DNA of 64,000 bases from Plasmodium coatneyi (taxonomy: Eukaryota; Apicomplexa; Aconoidasida; Haemosporida; Plasmodiidae), in contig NC_033568.1 in the NCBI RefSeq assembly GCF_001680005.1, forward strand, positions 248,001 to 312,000, in the 5' to 3' direction. The position numbers and the translations under genes are program-made. Shown piece by piece: positions 9,286 through 21,187 of this stretch; positions within the stretch are counted from its first letter, which is position 1; the number at the start of each line of letters is the position of its first letter. Below the pieces are notes generated by a model that did no database searches, was not told the DNA's origin, and saw only the letters and a program-made list of their open reading frames with translations.

Positions 9286-11313
9286 TATTAATAATATGAT
9301 TTCTTTTACTATCTGTTGCGCCTTAACCAAGACGAACTTTTACATTATTAAACCCATTTATTAATATTGCGATTTATAAAAGTGAAATGTAATCTGAGGA
9401 AGTACAGTACACAATATTAAATAAAGATGAACTGCATATCTACAAAAGTATTAAATATTTTTTTATATAATTTGCTATAAGGAGTACGTGTATTTACGGG
9501 AATAAGATATACTGAAGTCCATACGTTTACACGAAACATATAATTCAAGGTTTAGAGTTTCAAGGGTTTCAGGCTTCGGAGTGTAATAAATATGTTTTCC
9601 TATTCAAAATGGTACAATATTATTTACATATAAGCATAGTACTCCTCATGGAGTAAAGCGTGTGAGACGTCTAAATATTAGAAAATGAGAATGTAAAAAA
9701 TATTCATGTGAGAAATATAAATGTAAAAGAATAAGAATGTAGGATATATTAATGTACATAATATTACATCTAGATGTCAAATGAATACATCTACAGAATA
9801 TTTTCATGAGGTTACACTCATACAACAAACGTGTAAAAAACGTAAGTAAATGTCTCCGCTTTGTTTTTTCTTTCATACAGTTTGTGCTAATGTGATTTCT
9901 CCCCATGTACATGTGGAACCGCGAAAAATTTTATTCTATGACTATTTTTTTTTTTTCCATAATATGTAACATATTTATATTGTTTCACTTTTTTCGAAGA
10001 AATTTCTTCACTTTATAAAATTAGTACGCTCTATTTTTATCTGAAATCTATATATTATTCGAACGGATAACTCTTTTTTAGGAGCAAATTAAAAAAATAA
10101 AGGCATCCTCCAGAGTGCACACACATTGTTATATATGCATATAATACCTTCTTCCGGGTGATGCTGCTTTGCTCGGTGTAAAAATTTCTTGATTCCCTCC
10201 CTCGCGATAGTGAAACGAGAAATTGTGGCACACCCGGAAAAGGATGCTGGACCTACGGGAAAGGAGATTTAGGAGCATTTTCTGCGTAACCTGCCACACT
10301 CGTACCTACACATAACTATATTTTATGCTGCGCGCTCGGAGCTTCACTAATTTGGTAATTAACTTGAAAAAAAAGGAACTCCATAGTCTTTCTTTCTTTT
10401 TCTTTGCGCATCTAACCGGCTTACAAATTCTCTTAACCATGTACATGATTGGTGTGCACATGGAATCAAACTTTTTTCATTTTTTTCTTCCTCCTTTTTT
10501 TTTTTTCTTTTCTGCACACCATATCTACTATTTCTTTTAGGGTGTACTATAGGTTACCTGTGTAATGAGAAAAGAAATAAAAGAAAAGGAGGAAGAAAAA
10601 TTCTACGGTAACCATTGACACTCTCAATTTTTTCTCTATTACATGTAAACAAAAGGGGATGGTTAAAGTGAAATATGCGTAATCGTTTAAAAGAAAGAGG
10701 AAAAAATATACGTAATTATTGACATTTCTATTTTTTTTTTTTTTTATTAAATATAAACAAAAGCAAAAAAATTGCGGATTGGTAGGAACGGAAAAAATAT
10801 TGGTAATGATTTAAAAAAAAAAAAAGAGTACTACAGGTGTTGTATAAAAGTGTACACACATAAATTTCCTTGTTCTGATAAAAAAAAAAAAAAAAAAAAA
10901 AAAAAGAGTACTACGGGTGTTTTATAAAAGTGTACACACATAAAGTACCTTGTTCTAATGGAAAAAAAAAAAAAAAAAAAGTACAACAGGTGTTGTATAA
11001 AAGTGTACACATAAAGTACCTTGTTCTATGAAAAAAAAAAAAAGAAAAAAAAAAGGGTTTTAAAAATAGCAATAAAAAATTGCGAACCATATTGCCACAA
11101 CATTTTTTATGTTTTACCCTCTATATATAGGTTCTTATAATTTAGGTCTGTGTACTTTCCTTTTTCGTTTTTTTTTATGTACGTGTGTTTGAATTTTCTT
11201 TTTTCCGCACATATGTTTCGTTAGATGTGTAGAACACCTAGCTACATAAATTGCGTACACCCCTTTCTGTGGTTTATATTATATAATCACGTACACACTT
11301 ATTTTTAAATAAT
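9286..11313. other. Divergent intergenic region with telomere-like trace, GC-richer patch and promoter-proximal repeats
   Basis: It lies between the divergently transcribed fam-l-like gene (-) and the DBP gene (+), so both promoters should be here. Near 9547-9576 there is a weak run of GGTTTAG/GGGTTTCA words. About 10150-10310 is GC-richer without a good ORF. Many T and A homopolymers and the tandem repeat at 10825-11040 (separate entry) occupy the DBP-proximal half. Confidence 0.5.
10825..11040 (+). repeat. Three tandem copies of a GTGTACAC-bearing unit upstream of DBP
   Basis: Three imperfect copies (starting about 10826, 10906 and 10979) of a unit reading GTACtacAGGTGTTgTATAAAA followed by GTGTACAC, then ATAAA..CCTTGTTCT and a poly-A tract of 10-25 bases. 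The 8-bp palindrome GTGTACAC is kept in every copy. The array lies about 270-490 bases upstream of the DBP start codon, a position compatible with a promoter element. Confidence 0.7.
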
Positions 11314-14300
11314 ATGGAAGGGAAAAAAAAAAAGCGTTTCTTATTTTTCCTCCCAGTTTTATTATTATCACACAAGGTACTAAAGAAAGGACGATTTTTC
11401 TTTCACAATAATGAATTAGCGTGAAAAAAAAAAAGAAACAAAAAAAAGGACCATTTAATTGTACTAAAAGTGGGGGCAAATTCAAAAAAGCTAAAAATCG
11501 TGTGATGCGTATAATTTGTTCTCTTTATTTTTCTTTTAGGTGAATAATGTATTATTAGAACGAATGAATGGAACCCTTCTACTAGAATCCGAAAATGAAT
11601 ACGTGCAAGGTGAAAATGATCGTATTTTAGCTACAGGACATCATTATATGGAGGACGATCACATAGAACAATGGTTACAAGGAACTGATGGAAGCAGAAT
11701 AGGAAGAGTGCAGCAAAATGTAAAATATGAATATGGAGTAACAGAAGTAAAAATAAAGGATGCACAAATGAATGGAAAAAGAACTAACCGCATTTTGAAG
11801 GAATCCACTGACGATGCGCAAAACTTTATGGACAACAATAACATAGGGGAAGAAGCAAATGGAGAACATAAAACGGACAGTAAAACGGATAACGGGAGGA
11901 ACGTAAACAATTTGGTCATGTTAGATTATGGTATGTCTGGAAGTGGACATCCATCTGAGACCCTTGATAATGTTCCTGGATTAGTGACTGAGCATGAGGG
12001 AAAATCTCTTAGAAATTCCTCAGAAGGTGGTGGGCATCCTTACGATATGGGTCAGACGAAAACAATGTCTAGTGGTGTTATGAATGATGCTTTTTTGCAG
12101 AAGAATGTAATGAGGAAGTGTAATGATAAGAGAAGACGCGGGGTAAGGGATTGGGACTGTCCACCTAAAAGAGATGTTTGTATACCAGATCGAAGATATC
12201 AATTATGTATGATGGAAATTACGAATTTGATAGATAATACAAACACACATTTCCATAATGATATAACATTTCGAAAATTATATTTGGAAAAGAAAATTAT
12301 TTATGATGTTGGAGCAGAGGGTGATTTATTATTAAAGAAGAATAACAACGTATCTAACCAAGACTTATGTAACGATGTCAGATGGAGTTTGGAAGATTTT
12401 GGAGATATAATTATGGGAACTGATATGGAATCCATTGGATTTTCCAGAGTAGTGGAAAAAAATTTGAGTAGCATTTTTGGAACTGATGCAGATGCCAAAG
12501 TTCATCGTAAGCAATGGTGGGATCAACACAAAAAAGAGTTTTGGAAAACAATGATGTCCTCAGTTAAAAAAAAATTAGGATGGCATTCTACATGGACTTG
12601 TAATGAAAATGTTCAGCTAAATGTAGAACCGCAGATATATAGATGGATTAGAGAATGGGGAAGGGATTATATGTCAGAATTATCCATTGAAGTGAGAAAA
12701 CTGAGAGAGAAATGTGATAGGAGATTCTACTATGTTGCTAAAAACGTATGTATGGTATTTCCATGTAACAATGCATGTACATCATATGAAGAATGGATAA
12801 CGAGAAAAAAAAAACAATGGGATATTCTGTCAAATAAATTCTCAATTGTAAAGGAGGCACAAAACATCGAGACAGCAGGTATCGTAACTGCATATGATAT
12901 ACTAAAGCAGGAGTTAAATCAATTTAACGTGGTCGCTTTTGAGAATGAAATTAACAATCGTGATGAGGCATATATTGATTTATGTATTTGTGGCGATAGG
13001 AAGGTTAAAACAAATACCCAGGAAATCGTCAAGAATGTAGAGAGTGCTCCTAACTTGGGGGCACAAAATTTGAAGTCCACCATTCAATCTATAAGTAGTA
13101 GTAAGGAGGATACGGTTCAGAAGGATTCTGCACATGAAAATGTAAACAATGACGCAGATAGTTCTACCATAAGTGCAGCTACTCCAGGTGGTACTGATCC
13201 AGGAGATGGTAATGGAATGGGTGATGTTCCTAGTAAGGGTGGTGTTACTACTGATGAAATTCCCACTGTTGAAAGTGTTCCTGCTCCTGCTGAAAGAACT
13301 GATGTTCCTGATGCCAGCCTCAGTACTGGTGATGGACAGAATAATGTTCATAATGTTACGGGTGCCGCTTCTGCTGGTGAAGTTGGTAATGTTGACGAGA
13401 GTGGTGTTCCAGGTGCAGGCATTCCAGGTGTTGGTGTCCCAGGTGCTATTAGTCCTGCTGAAGCTGCTAATCCAGGTGTATCTGGTGAGGATCCCATTAG
13501 TACTTCCACTGCTGCTGGTGTAGGTGTTTCTCCTCATGTTGGTGATGTTCCTGGACCTGACACTAACCATAGTGAAGGTCCTACTTCGTTAAGTGGAACT
13601 GAGAATTTAGAATCGAACGAAAGTGTACATGAAACTACTGATCATACAACTCACAGTTTAGAAAATACGAATGGAGGAAGTGAAAAGGGTTTTCAAAAGC
13701 ATGATTTCAGAAATAATGATGTGCCAAATGATGAATCAAGTTCTGATGAAACTGCACATGTATATGGACATCAAAGGAATAGCATCAGGGAAGATGAAAC
13801 AGAAGGGGAAGACCATATGAATAATGGTAATTTTATGAAAAATCTAAAGAGGAACCAATTTTATAGCCTAAATAATTGGATCCATGATAAATTAGATATA
13901 AAGCAATACGAAAACAGAGATGTCAATGCAACAAGGGAAAAAATTATCCTTATGTCTGAAGTAAGCAAGTGCAATAATAGTGTTTCCTTAAAGTACTGTA
14001 ACTCTATAGAAGACAGAATGTCATCGAGCACTTGTTCTAAAGACGAAAGAACAAATTTATGTTGTTCAATATCGGATTTTTGTTTGAACTATTTTGAGGT
14101 TTATTCTTATGATTACCATAATTGCATGAAAAACGAATTTGAAGATCCATCATATAAGTGCTTTACAAAAGGGAGCTTTACAAGTATGCAGAAAAATATG
14201 ATCAATAGATAAAGATGCTATGTAAATTAAAAAAAAATTCATTTTAAGAATGCTATAAAAACTTTTTTAACCAATATTCTTTTTGCAGGCGTGGCTTATT

Positions 14301-14782
14301 TTGCCGCCGGGGGAGCGTTTCTGATACTACTGCTGTTAATGGCTGCACGGAATATGAACAATAATGGGTAACCAAAAAATAAAATAAAAATTAGAATAAA
14401 AGACAGAATAACAACTATAAGAGAAAATAAAATAAGAAATGCTTTTAGTGCACAATTAATTCTATGAATTCCATGTGTGAAGTTTTGAAGAGAGTGAAAA
14501 TGTGCAATCATTACACGCATGTATATATACGTATATGTACCTATATATAATAAATGTGCACTTCCTTGTTCGTACAGTCCTGAAGAAGAAGCTACCTTTA
14601 ATGATTTCGAAGAATACTGTGATAATATTCACAGAATCCCCCTGATGCCTAACGGTAATTCAAATTCCAAAAAAAAAAAATTCCACATAAAAAGGAATAT
14701 CACATCATTCTGCTTTATTCTTTTTATTTCTTTTTTAGATATTGAACATATCCAAACGTCAACCCCCATGGATTATTCATGA
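11314..14782 (+). CDS. DBP: Duffy-binding-like erythrocyte-binding protein (DBP/EBL family), five exons, intact
   Basis: Exons: 11314-11376 (signal peptide, 21 codons, RFLFFLPVLLLSHK), 11540-14183, 14289-14367 (TM), 14578-14654, 14739-14782; phases agree and give 968 residues. Exon 2 holds the N-terminal region, then the DBL domain (about residues 212-506) with all twelve expected cysteines and conserved DWDC, VCIPDRRYQLC and QIYRWIREWGRDY motifs. A Gly/Pro/Ser/Thr/Val-rich unordered region and the C-terminal cysteine-rich region VI (about 830-896) follow. Exon 3 encodes AYFAAGGAFLILLLLMAA. The tail ends STPMDYS, as in vivax-clade DBPs. The family is micronemal and binds red-cell receptors at junction formation. 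At residues 293-295, where Duffy (DARC)-binding members carry Tyr-Asn-Lys, this protein has Ser-Asn-Gln, so it may be a beta/gamma-type paralogue with another receptor. Paralogue identity is inferred. Confidence 0.95.
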
Positions 14783-15227
14783 TAATAATTTTATAAATAA
14801 AGGCAATTCTGATTGTAGTGCTGATGCAACACAGATATTTTGCTTGATGTAATAAATGAGAAAATATATCAAGCTTTATGCATGAATAATTTGCAAGCAC
14901 CATGACAATTATTTACAATGTGTGTCTTTGTTTAAATATTTAAATTAGAATTTATTTTTTGTATTTGTAACAAGTAAATACAAGTGTATTTCCTTTTATT
15001 GGCTTGTAGGATGTAGTCCTTTTGCCAATAGAGCAAAAATTCGTTTAAGCGAAATGTACAATTTCCTTATTTTTTCTTTCACCTTATTTTTTTTTTTATA
15101 TGAACCAAAAAAAAAAAACGATTTTAATAATTTGAATAATACATACTGAAGGATAAAAAAAAAAAAGAAAAAAAAAAGAGAAATAGGAAAAAAAAAAATA
15201 ATAATAAATAAAGGTGAATGAATCAGT

Positions 15228-15410
15228 GGCGGGGTTTCGGATTTCACACTTATGGGTGTGTGTAGGATTTCGCATTTAGGGTGTGTAGGATTTCGCATTT
15301 TAGGGTGTGTAGGTTTTCGCATTTTATGGTGTATGTAGTATTTAGCATTTTAGGGTTCATGTTTTAGTGTGTGTATGTGTAGGATTTCGCACTTAAGCTT
15401 AAGGTTTTAG
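15228..15410 (+). repeat. Minisatellite with unit near TTTAGGGTGTGTAGGATTTCGC
   Basis: About six imperfect copies of a 22-25 base unit combining TTTAGGGT, GTGTAGGATT and TCGCA words. The TTTAGGG core is telomere-like, suggesting derivation from or mixing with interstitial telomeric repeats. No reading frame is conserved on either strand. Confidence 0.7.
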
Positions 15411-16272
15411 GTTATAAGAACAACAATATAGTCTGCTGTTTATCTGTTTTATTGCGTAAGGACAACAATGTGGCCTGGTGTTCAGAACTTTAGGGAGGGG
15501 TATACATCTAAGGTGTGCAAGCGAAAAAAAAAAGTATAAAAAAAAACGTGCATGTGTTGTAGTATGCTTTTACTCAGTATGCATCGAGGAATTTTAACTT
15601 CTGGAATATATAAAAAATGAGTTTTTCCTTTTCCCGAGTTTTCTCACATGTGGGTTAAACATATATGCGTGTATTGGCGCTAATCGCGTAAGATCAATTT
15701 TTTTTTTTTTCCTTAGTAATAACTTCTCATGAACTGAGCCTTTTTTTAATCTTTCCACATTTTCAACTTTTAATTTTCAGCTTTAGGGGGGGATGCATAT
15801 TTTCTATACTTACACGGTGGTTGTTGCTTGACCCCTTTTTTATTGTGTGTGCACAGTAATCCCTTGGCAACAATGGTCTGTTGTTTGAGGAATGTATGCG
15901 AAATGGAAGGGAAAAGAAAATATGTGTGTTTGTGTGTGTGTGATAAAGGAATTGTATATTAAGACCATTTATTACAAAATGTTTGACATAATCGCCGTGC
16001 TTTCCGATTCATATACATATTATTTCCAGAAGATCCATTTAGAGCATAATATATCATCACCTAAATGGATCAACCCCTTTTTTTAAAATCCGTGTTCACT
16101 ATTCACATGTTACACAGGAATGTTATATTTTTTAATAATTTAAAAATTGAACGGTCACGATAAAATTCTACTTGTATAACCGTACAATTATTATATACTG
16201 CCACCTTGAATAAGTAAATACTTAGGCTCATCCGTTAATCATAACTCTGTCTCGTAGCGGTTCTACGTATAT

Positions 16273-16281
<9 letters not shown>

Positions 16282-16328
<47 letters not shown>
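16282..16328. repeat. (AT)n microsatellite
   Basis: Uninterrupted alternating T and A over about 45 bases. Confidence 0.95.
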
Positions 16329-16333
<5 letters not shown>

Positions 16334-17376
16334 CTTACTTTTTTCCTACGCTAACGTCACGTTATAATTTGTTCGTAGAAAATGAAACCTCCTAGAGCGA
16401 TATTTTCATTTTCCCCTCTTTTCGTTGTTATAATTGTCAGTTTCTACACAGGGCAAACCTTTTCCTATGAGCAATAAGCGGCAAAAGGAAATAGTGTGTA
16501 TACATAAAAGGTCTAAATTCCACGTTTAAAGTGAAAATTACCCTTTCCATTGCCCTCCCTAAAATATGATTAGAATTTAAAAATGACAAAAATTATTTGT
16601 TCCAAGGAACATGTACAACTTAAATTATAAGGGACTTAACAGTTTTTACCAATTAGGGAAAAATACACTATTATATGTTTCCTTCCCTTCCCAGTGTAAG
16701 TGATAAAAATTTGAAACGCGATTTCTGTTATTTCTGTTATACTCTATGATACATTTATGAATTTTCTTAAACTCTCGATATTCATAAAAATAGTTCCAAC
16801 TTTACACTAGCGTGATTTCTTTAATAAGAAAAAAAAAAAAAAAATTTTTTAAATTGCAAGTTGAAAAAAATTCTTCTATTCAATTTTTCCTTCGTCCTTA
16901 AAAGAACTTCCGGTATGTATAAAAACTACTTTAATCACTTCTGTGGTAGTTGTTCGGTTCTTATAATAAAAAATTAAAAGAAATTACTTCCTTTTTTAAT
17001 TCAATTTTATTTCTTTTTCCTTTTCTTCGTTTAGCATATGTCGCGATTATGCCGTAAAACTGTGTTATATTATATATGGTCACCTCATTTTATGTGTAAT
17101 TCACCATTTTGTAGCGTTGTTCCTAGTGAGCCCCTTCTTTTTTCATTTCTTTTCTTCTGGTGTGAAGAAATTATACGCAAGCTAGATTATGCGCGAAAGT
17201 GTATGAAGGAAAAAAAAGTGTAAAATATCTGTTGAAACATTTGAGCAAGAAATTTCTGCTACTAAGTGGATTATTCAACAGTGTCGCAGTTGAACTAATG
17301 ATTTAATAATAAAAAAAAAAAAAAGAAAAAAATTATATTTTGTTTTAAACTGAATATTTAACGAGTCTTGCAAAGA

Positions 17377-19059
17377 ATGGCCGCCATCAAAATGGTTTTT
17401 CCGAAGGATCGTCGTTTGTGGGTGTACCCTTTACTTATTATGTATTATGTCCTACTTTGGACTGAGTCACAGGTATGTGGAAGTTTTACGTGGAAGTTGT
17501 ACGTGGGTCGTTTTTTTCTTTATTCCTTCTTTTTCTTATCACAGTAGTGCCAGCATATGGGAATACAATTTGCCCCTTTGTCCAAATATATCATTGCAAA
17601 CGTTATCTATTTGCTTCCTCGCCTTGGCGTTCCCCCTTTAATGTTGTCCATTGCGCTGTTCAAGGCAGATTATTTTATTTCATTCTATTTTACTTTATTC
17701 CATTTTACTTTATCCTTTCCTATTTTATTTTATACTATTTTATTCGTTCCTTTGCAGAGCTTAAATGAGGCAACGCACGTGGGGACCTTGGCAGGAACAT
17801 GTCCATCTGGGCATGCAAGAAGTTTGTCCGAGTTATCATCTTCTTCAAAAAATTCCATATTCGGGGGGAATCGGCGCAAGAATAAGAATCACCGCTCTTC
17901 CAGGAATGGCCACAGTAGCAATAACCAGAAAAGTAGCTCACACGGGGAGACGTACACGAGGGGTGACGGGTCCGTTGACAGTCTGTTTGGCAGGTCCGAT
18001 GAAAGTTTGTTTGACAGGTCCGATGAAAGTTTGTTAGACAGATCCGATGGCAGTCTCCTTGACTTATCCGATGACAGTCTGCTTGACAGGTCCGATGCGA
18101 GTCTGCTTGATAAATCCGATGAGAATCTGCTTGACAGGTCCACTGATAGTCTGTTTGACGGGTCCAATGATAGTCTGTTTGACGGGTCCGATGATAGTCT
18201 GTTTGACGGATCCGATGAAAATCTCCTTGACAGATCCGATGGGAAAAAAGATAGGAAGCCCTACCCTAAGCGACGTTATAGAGGCCCCCCTCAGAAACGT
18301 TCTGGAGTTGCCCCTCAGCAAAGTTCTGTAGTGGCCCCACAGCAAATTTCTGGAGTCGCTCCACAGCAAAGTTCTGGAGTCGCCCCACAGCAAAGTTCTG
18401 TAGTAGCCCCCCAGCAAAGTTCTGGAACCTACCCCCCGCAACCTTATGGAACCTACCCTCCACAACCATATGGAACCTACCCCTCACAACCTTATGGAAC
18501 CTACCCTCCACAACCTTATGCGGGCTACCCCATGCAATATTATAGAGTCTACCCCCTGCAATATTATAGAGTCTACCACCTGCCATGTTATGGAACCTAC
18601 CCCCTGTCATGTTATGGATCCTACCCCCTGTCATGTTATGGAAGCTGCCTTTAGCAAAGTTATGGAGCCGAAGCAAGACCATTTTGCAGGACCGTTTACC
18701 CTAATTGGAGGAATAGTATCCTAGAAAGGTGCAGACCAATGCTCCCATATGGTTGCACCCACCATGAATTTTCGAGGAATCTCATAGACGAAGAAATATT
18801 AAACATGCCGCAGCAATTATTTTTTTGGTTTAGTAAAAGTAAGGCATTCATTTCATATTTTTTCTATGGGATATACTTAGAAAGGAAGTACTACGTCATG
18901 GTGAATAATTTGAACAAGTGGTTTTCCAGCGTAGCAGAAGCCAATAATTTGCCACATGATTACAAGTTAAAGTGGTGGGAAGAATGCAACATAGACGGGT
19001 GGAGGAGGGGGATATGCGTGTATATATTACGTTCCCCCCTTCTTCTTTCCCAAAAGTAA
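17377..19059 (+). pseudogene. PHIST exported protein with PEXEL, in-frame stop and truncated PRESAN domain
   Basis: Exon 1 is 17377-17472 (32 codons with hydrophobic VYPLLIMYYVLLW), donor GTATGT. Exon 2 starts at 17758 after TTTGCAG and carries a canonical PEXEL, RSLSE, at residues 53-57. Three repeat blocks follow: SLLDRSD-type acidic units (about 17970-18240), VAPQQSSG units (18300-18430) and YGTYPPQP units (18430-18650). A TAG at 18652-18654 stops the frame, yet the same frame continues open to 19059 and there encodes a PRESAN/PHIST-like segment (RKYYVMVNNLNKWF, LPHDYKLKWWEEC). The surrounding repeat reads as if CAG became TAG. The domain also stops early, after about half its usual length. 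PHIST proteins act in the host-cell cytosol or cytoskeleton. It may be a pseudogene, a stop polymorphism, or a case of readthrough; the first is most likely. Confidence 0.75.
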
Positions 19060-21187
19060 GGACAATGATGAATATGTATTACCGTGTGTGCACTACACAT
19101 TGAAGAAGCTTCAGGGATGATTGGTTTTTTTTTTTCCCCCTTTTTCTAATAGCAATGATAAGCTCACGGGGTGTTGCAACTTCTGCTCAACGGAAGACCA
19201 CACTTGCATGATTGTAATGGCCTATTTATTATTATACCCATTTATGATGGTCCGTTTACGATTATATTTAATGGAAAATGGTATATTTATGTTGTCCTAT
19301 TTTTAATGGCCTATTTATGATTACTTACTGTTGCGTATAACTTTGCCCACTCCTTTGGCGCATAGTCACCATGTGGTCATATACTCATGAGCCTAGCCGT
19401 TACCTATCCTTTATGAATGGCCTATCACTTTCACTGAAACTGAATAATTAATACATTAACGCGACCTAATCGGGGAATAATAATTTTCCATCTGCTGCTC
19501 CGTACCACGGACACAAGAAATGTGACCACCCGTGTGACATGGTTCTGCGTATATGCCTACGCGCATGTCCTCGCAATATGCGCATTCTCAAAATTTTGAC
19601 CGGTACACTTAAGGAATGCCACATGGGGTCCCTTTTTTGCTCGCGCACATCCGTGGATGAATTTCTCGGGACAGGTGTTCTTGTTCGGGGTGTTGCTGTT
19701 ATTATATCATTATTTTTATGCTCCCACTTTGGAAGAAGGATAGTTTTCCCCCCACAAACACCGTATTTATAAGCGTTCCCCATCGCTCTTTTATATTTTT
19801 CAAATTTAGAATATTCCTCTTTGTAAATATGTGTGCGAAAAAAAAGAAAAAATTAATTCCCCCTTTTTTTTTTTTTTTTTCATGAATGGAACATATCCTA
19901 AAATGTTCCTTCTCACTTGCTATATAGAAGAACACACACATATGCAAACAGAGCAATGAAAGAACAAACTACGTTGTCCAGTTTTCCTTAAGAATAAATA
20001 TTCCGCACATGTACCGATCAATCTAACTGTAAAAAAGGAAAAAGAAAAGAGAACATACCAGTGGAAAAAATGGTACATGTCCCTTATAAACAGCAATTAA
20101 TTACTGACACTGTTACCTACAATAAATATTTTAATTCAAAGTTCGTAATATTTTTATAAATTGAATATATACATTGTACATGCTAAAATTTACTCATAAT
20201 AATTTATATATTTATTTATAATAAGGTTCTTAATTGAATATAGGAATCATGGTAATTCCATAACGATAATATAACTATTCATAAATGTATAATTTATATA
20301 TGTTTGAATTGACGCAAGTATTTAATCAGTTCTATACTTTTGGGATGAATGTCAAGTTGTTTTTTCTTTCCTTCTCTTTCTTCTTTTTTTTTAAGGATTT
20401 GTTCTGTATAAAAACTTTTTATACCATGCCAGAAAAAAAAAAATTATTTCGGGGCAAATTTAATGTATTCGTATTTTAATAGAAAAAATAACATGTACAT
20501 AAATTGTTGTACATACTTTTAATTGTGTTTCTATGAGTTCCGTATGTATTCATGCAGTATATGCGCATATAATTATTAGGTCCTCTTTTCTTTTTTCATT
20601 AATTTAACATTTCCTACATTAAAAAAACTAATGTTTTAATCCGTTGAATGAATGACTACATACATAGAAGGAAAAATTTAAATAAATTGTGCACTTGCAA
20701 TAAATTTATCCCTTTTTTTTCTTATAATTAAGGACAGCTAAGAAGATTCGTACATATAAGAATACATCTATACCAGTATTTTATCTATGTTGTAGTTCCT
20801 TTTTTTTTTTTTTTTTTCATTTACTATGAAAAAATATTATATATTATGAAAAAAAAGAAAAGAGGAAACCATTCTACTGGCAGACACTTCTTTTTCCTAT
20901 ATTTACAATAAATATTTTTTTTAGAATAAAAAAAGAAAATGTCGAATTGATATAAAATTTTGTATTATTTTCTTTCATACTATTATTCCTTTTTAAATTG
21001 TACCTTACTTTTTGTTTTAATTTATTTCGGACTGATATATTTTATTTTTGTATTGCTTCTTCATATAATTTGTTCCTAAATTGTACCGTATTTTATTTCA
21101 ATTTAAAATACTCATAGATTTTTCTTCTCTTCCTATATTCATATATATATATATACATCTATATATATATATAACATCTATAACAAC
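19060..21187. other. Intergenic region; right half is a duplicated promoter
   Basis: 19060-20100 shows no gene. A remnant such as LTGCCNFCSTEDHTC near 19160-19210 is suggestive of old coding DNA but has no family match known to me. From about 20110 to the start codon at 21188 the sequence is homologous to 34090-35291 (separate entry). Confidence 0.5.
20110..21187 (+). repeat. Promoter-region duplication, copy 1 (with 34090-35291)
   Basis: Long, collinear similarity to the region upstream of the gene at 35292. Shared words include CATGCTAAAATTT, ACTCATAATAATTTATATATTTATTTATAATA, GATTTGTTCTGTA, AAATTGTT.TACATACTTTTAATT and TAATTTGTTC.TAAATTGTACC. Similarity runs up to the ATG. Each copy precedes a gene with the same first exon, so this is a duplicated promoter/5'UTR. 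Confidence 0.85.

Larger units (their letters stand above)
14783..17376. other. Intergenic region with a minisatellite and an AT microsatellite
   Basis: AT-rich DNA between DBP and the PHIST pseudogene. It holds the 24-bp-type repeat at 15228-15410 and an (AT)n run at 16282-16328. Small ORFs such as 17038-17223 have no recognisable domain. Confidence 0.5.

Noticed and set aside
12980..13570. 196-codon minus-strand frame inside the DBP gene
   Set aside because: Shadow of the low-complexity Gly/Pro/Val region of DBP exon 2.
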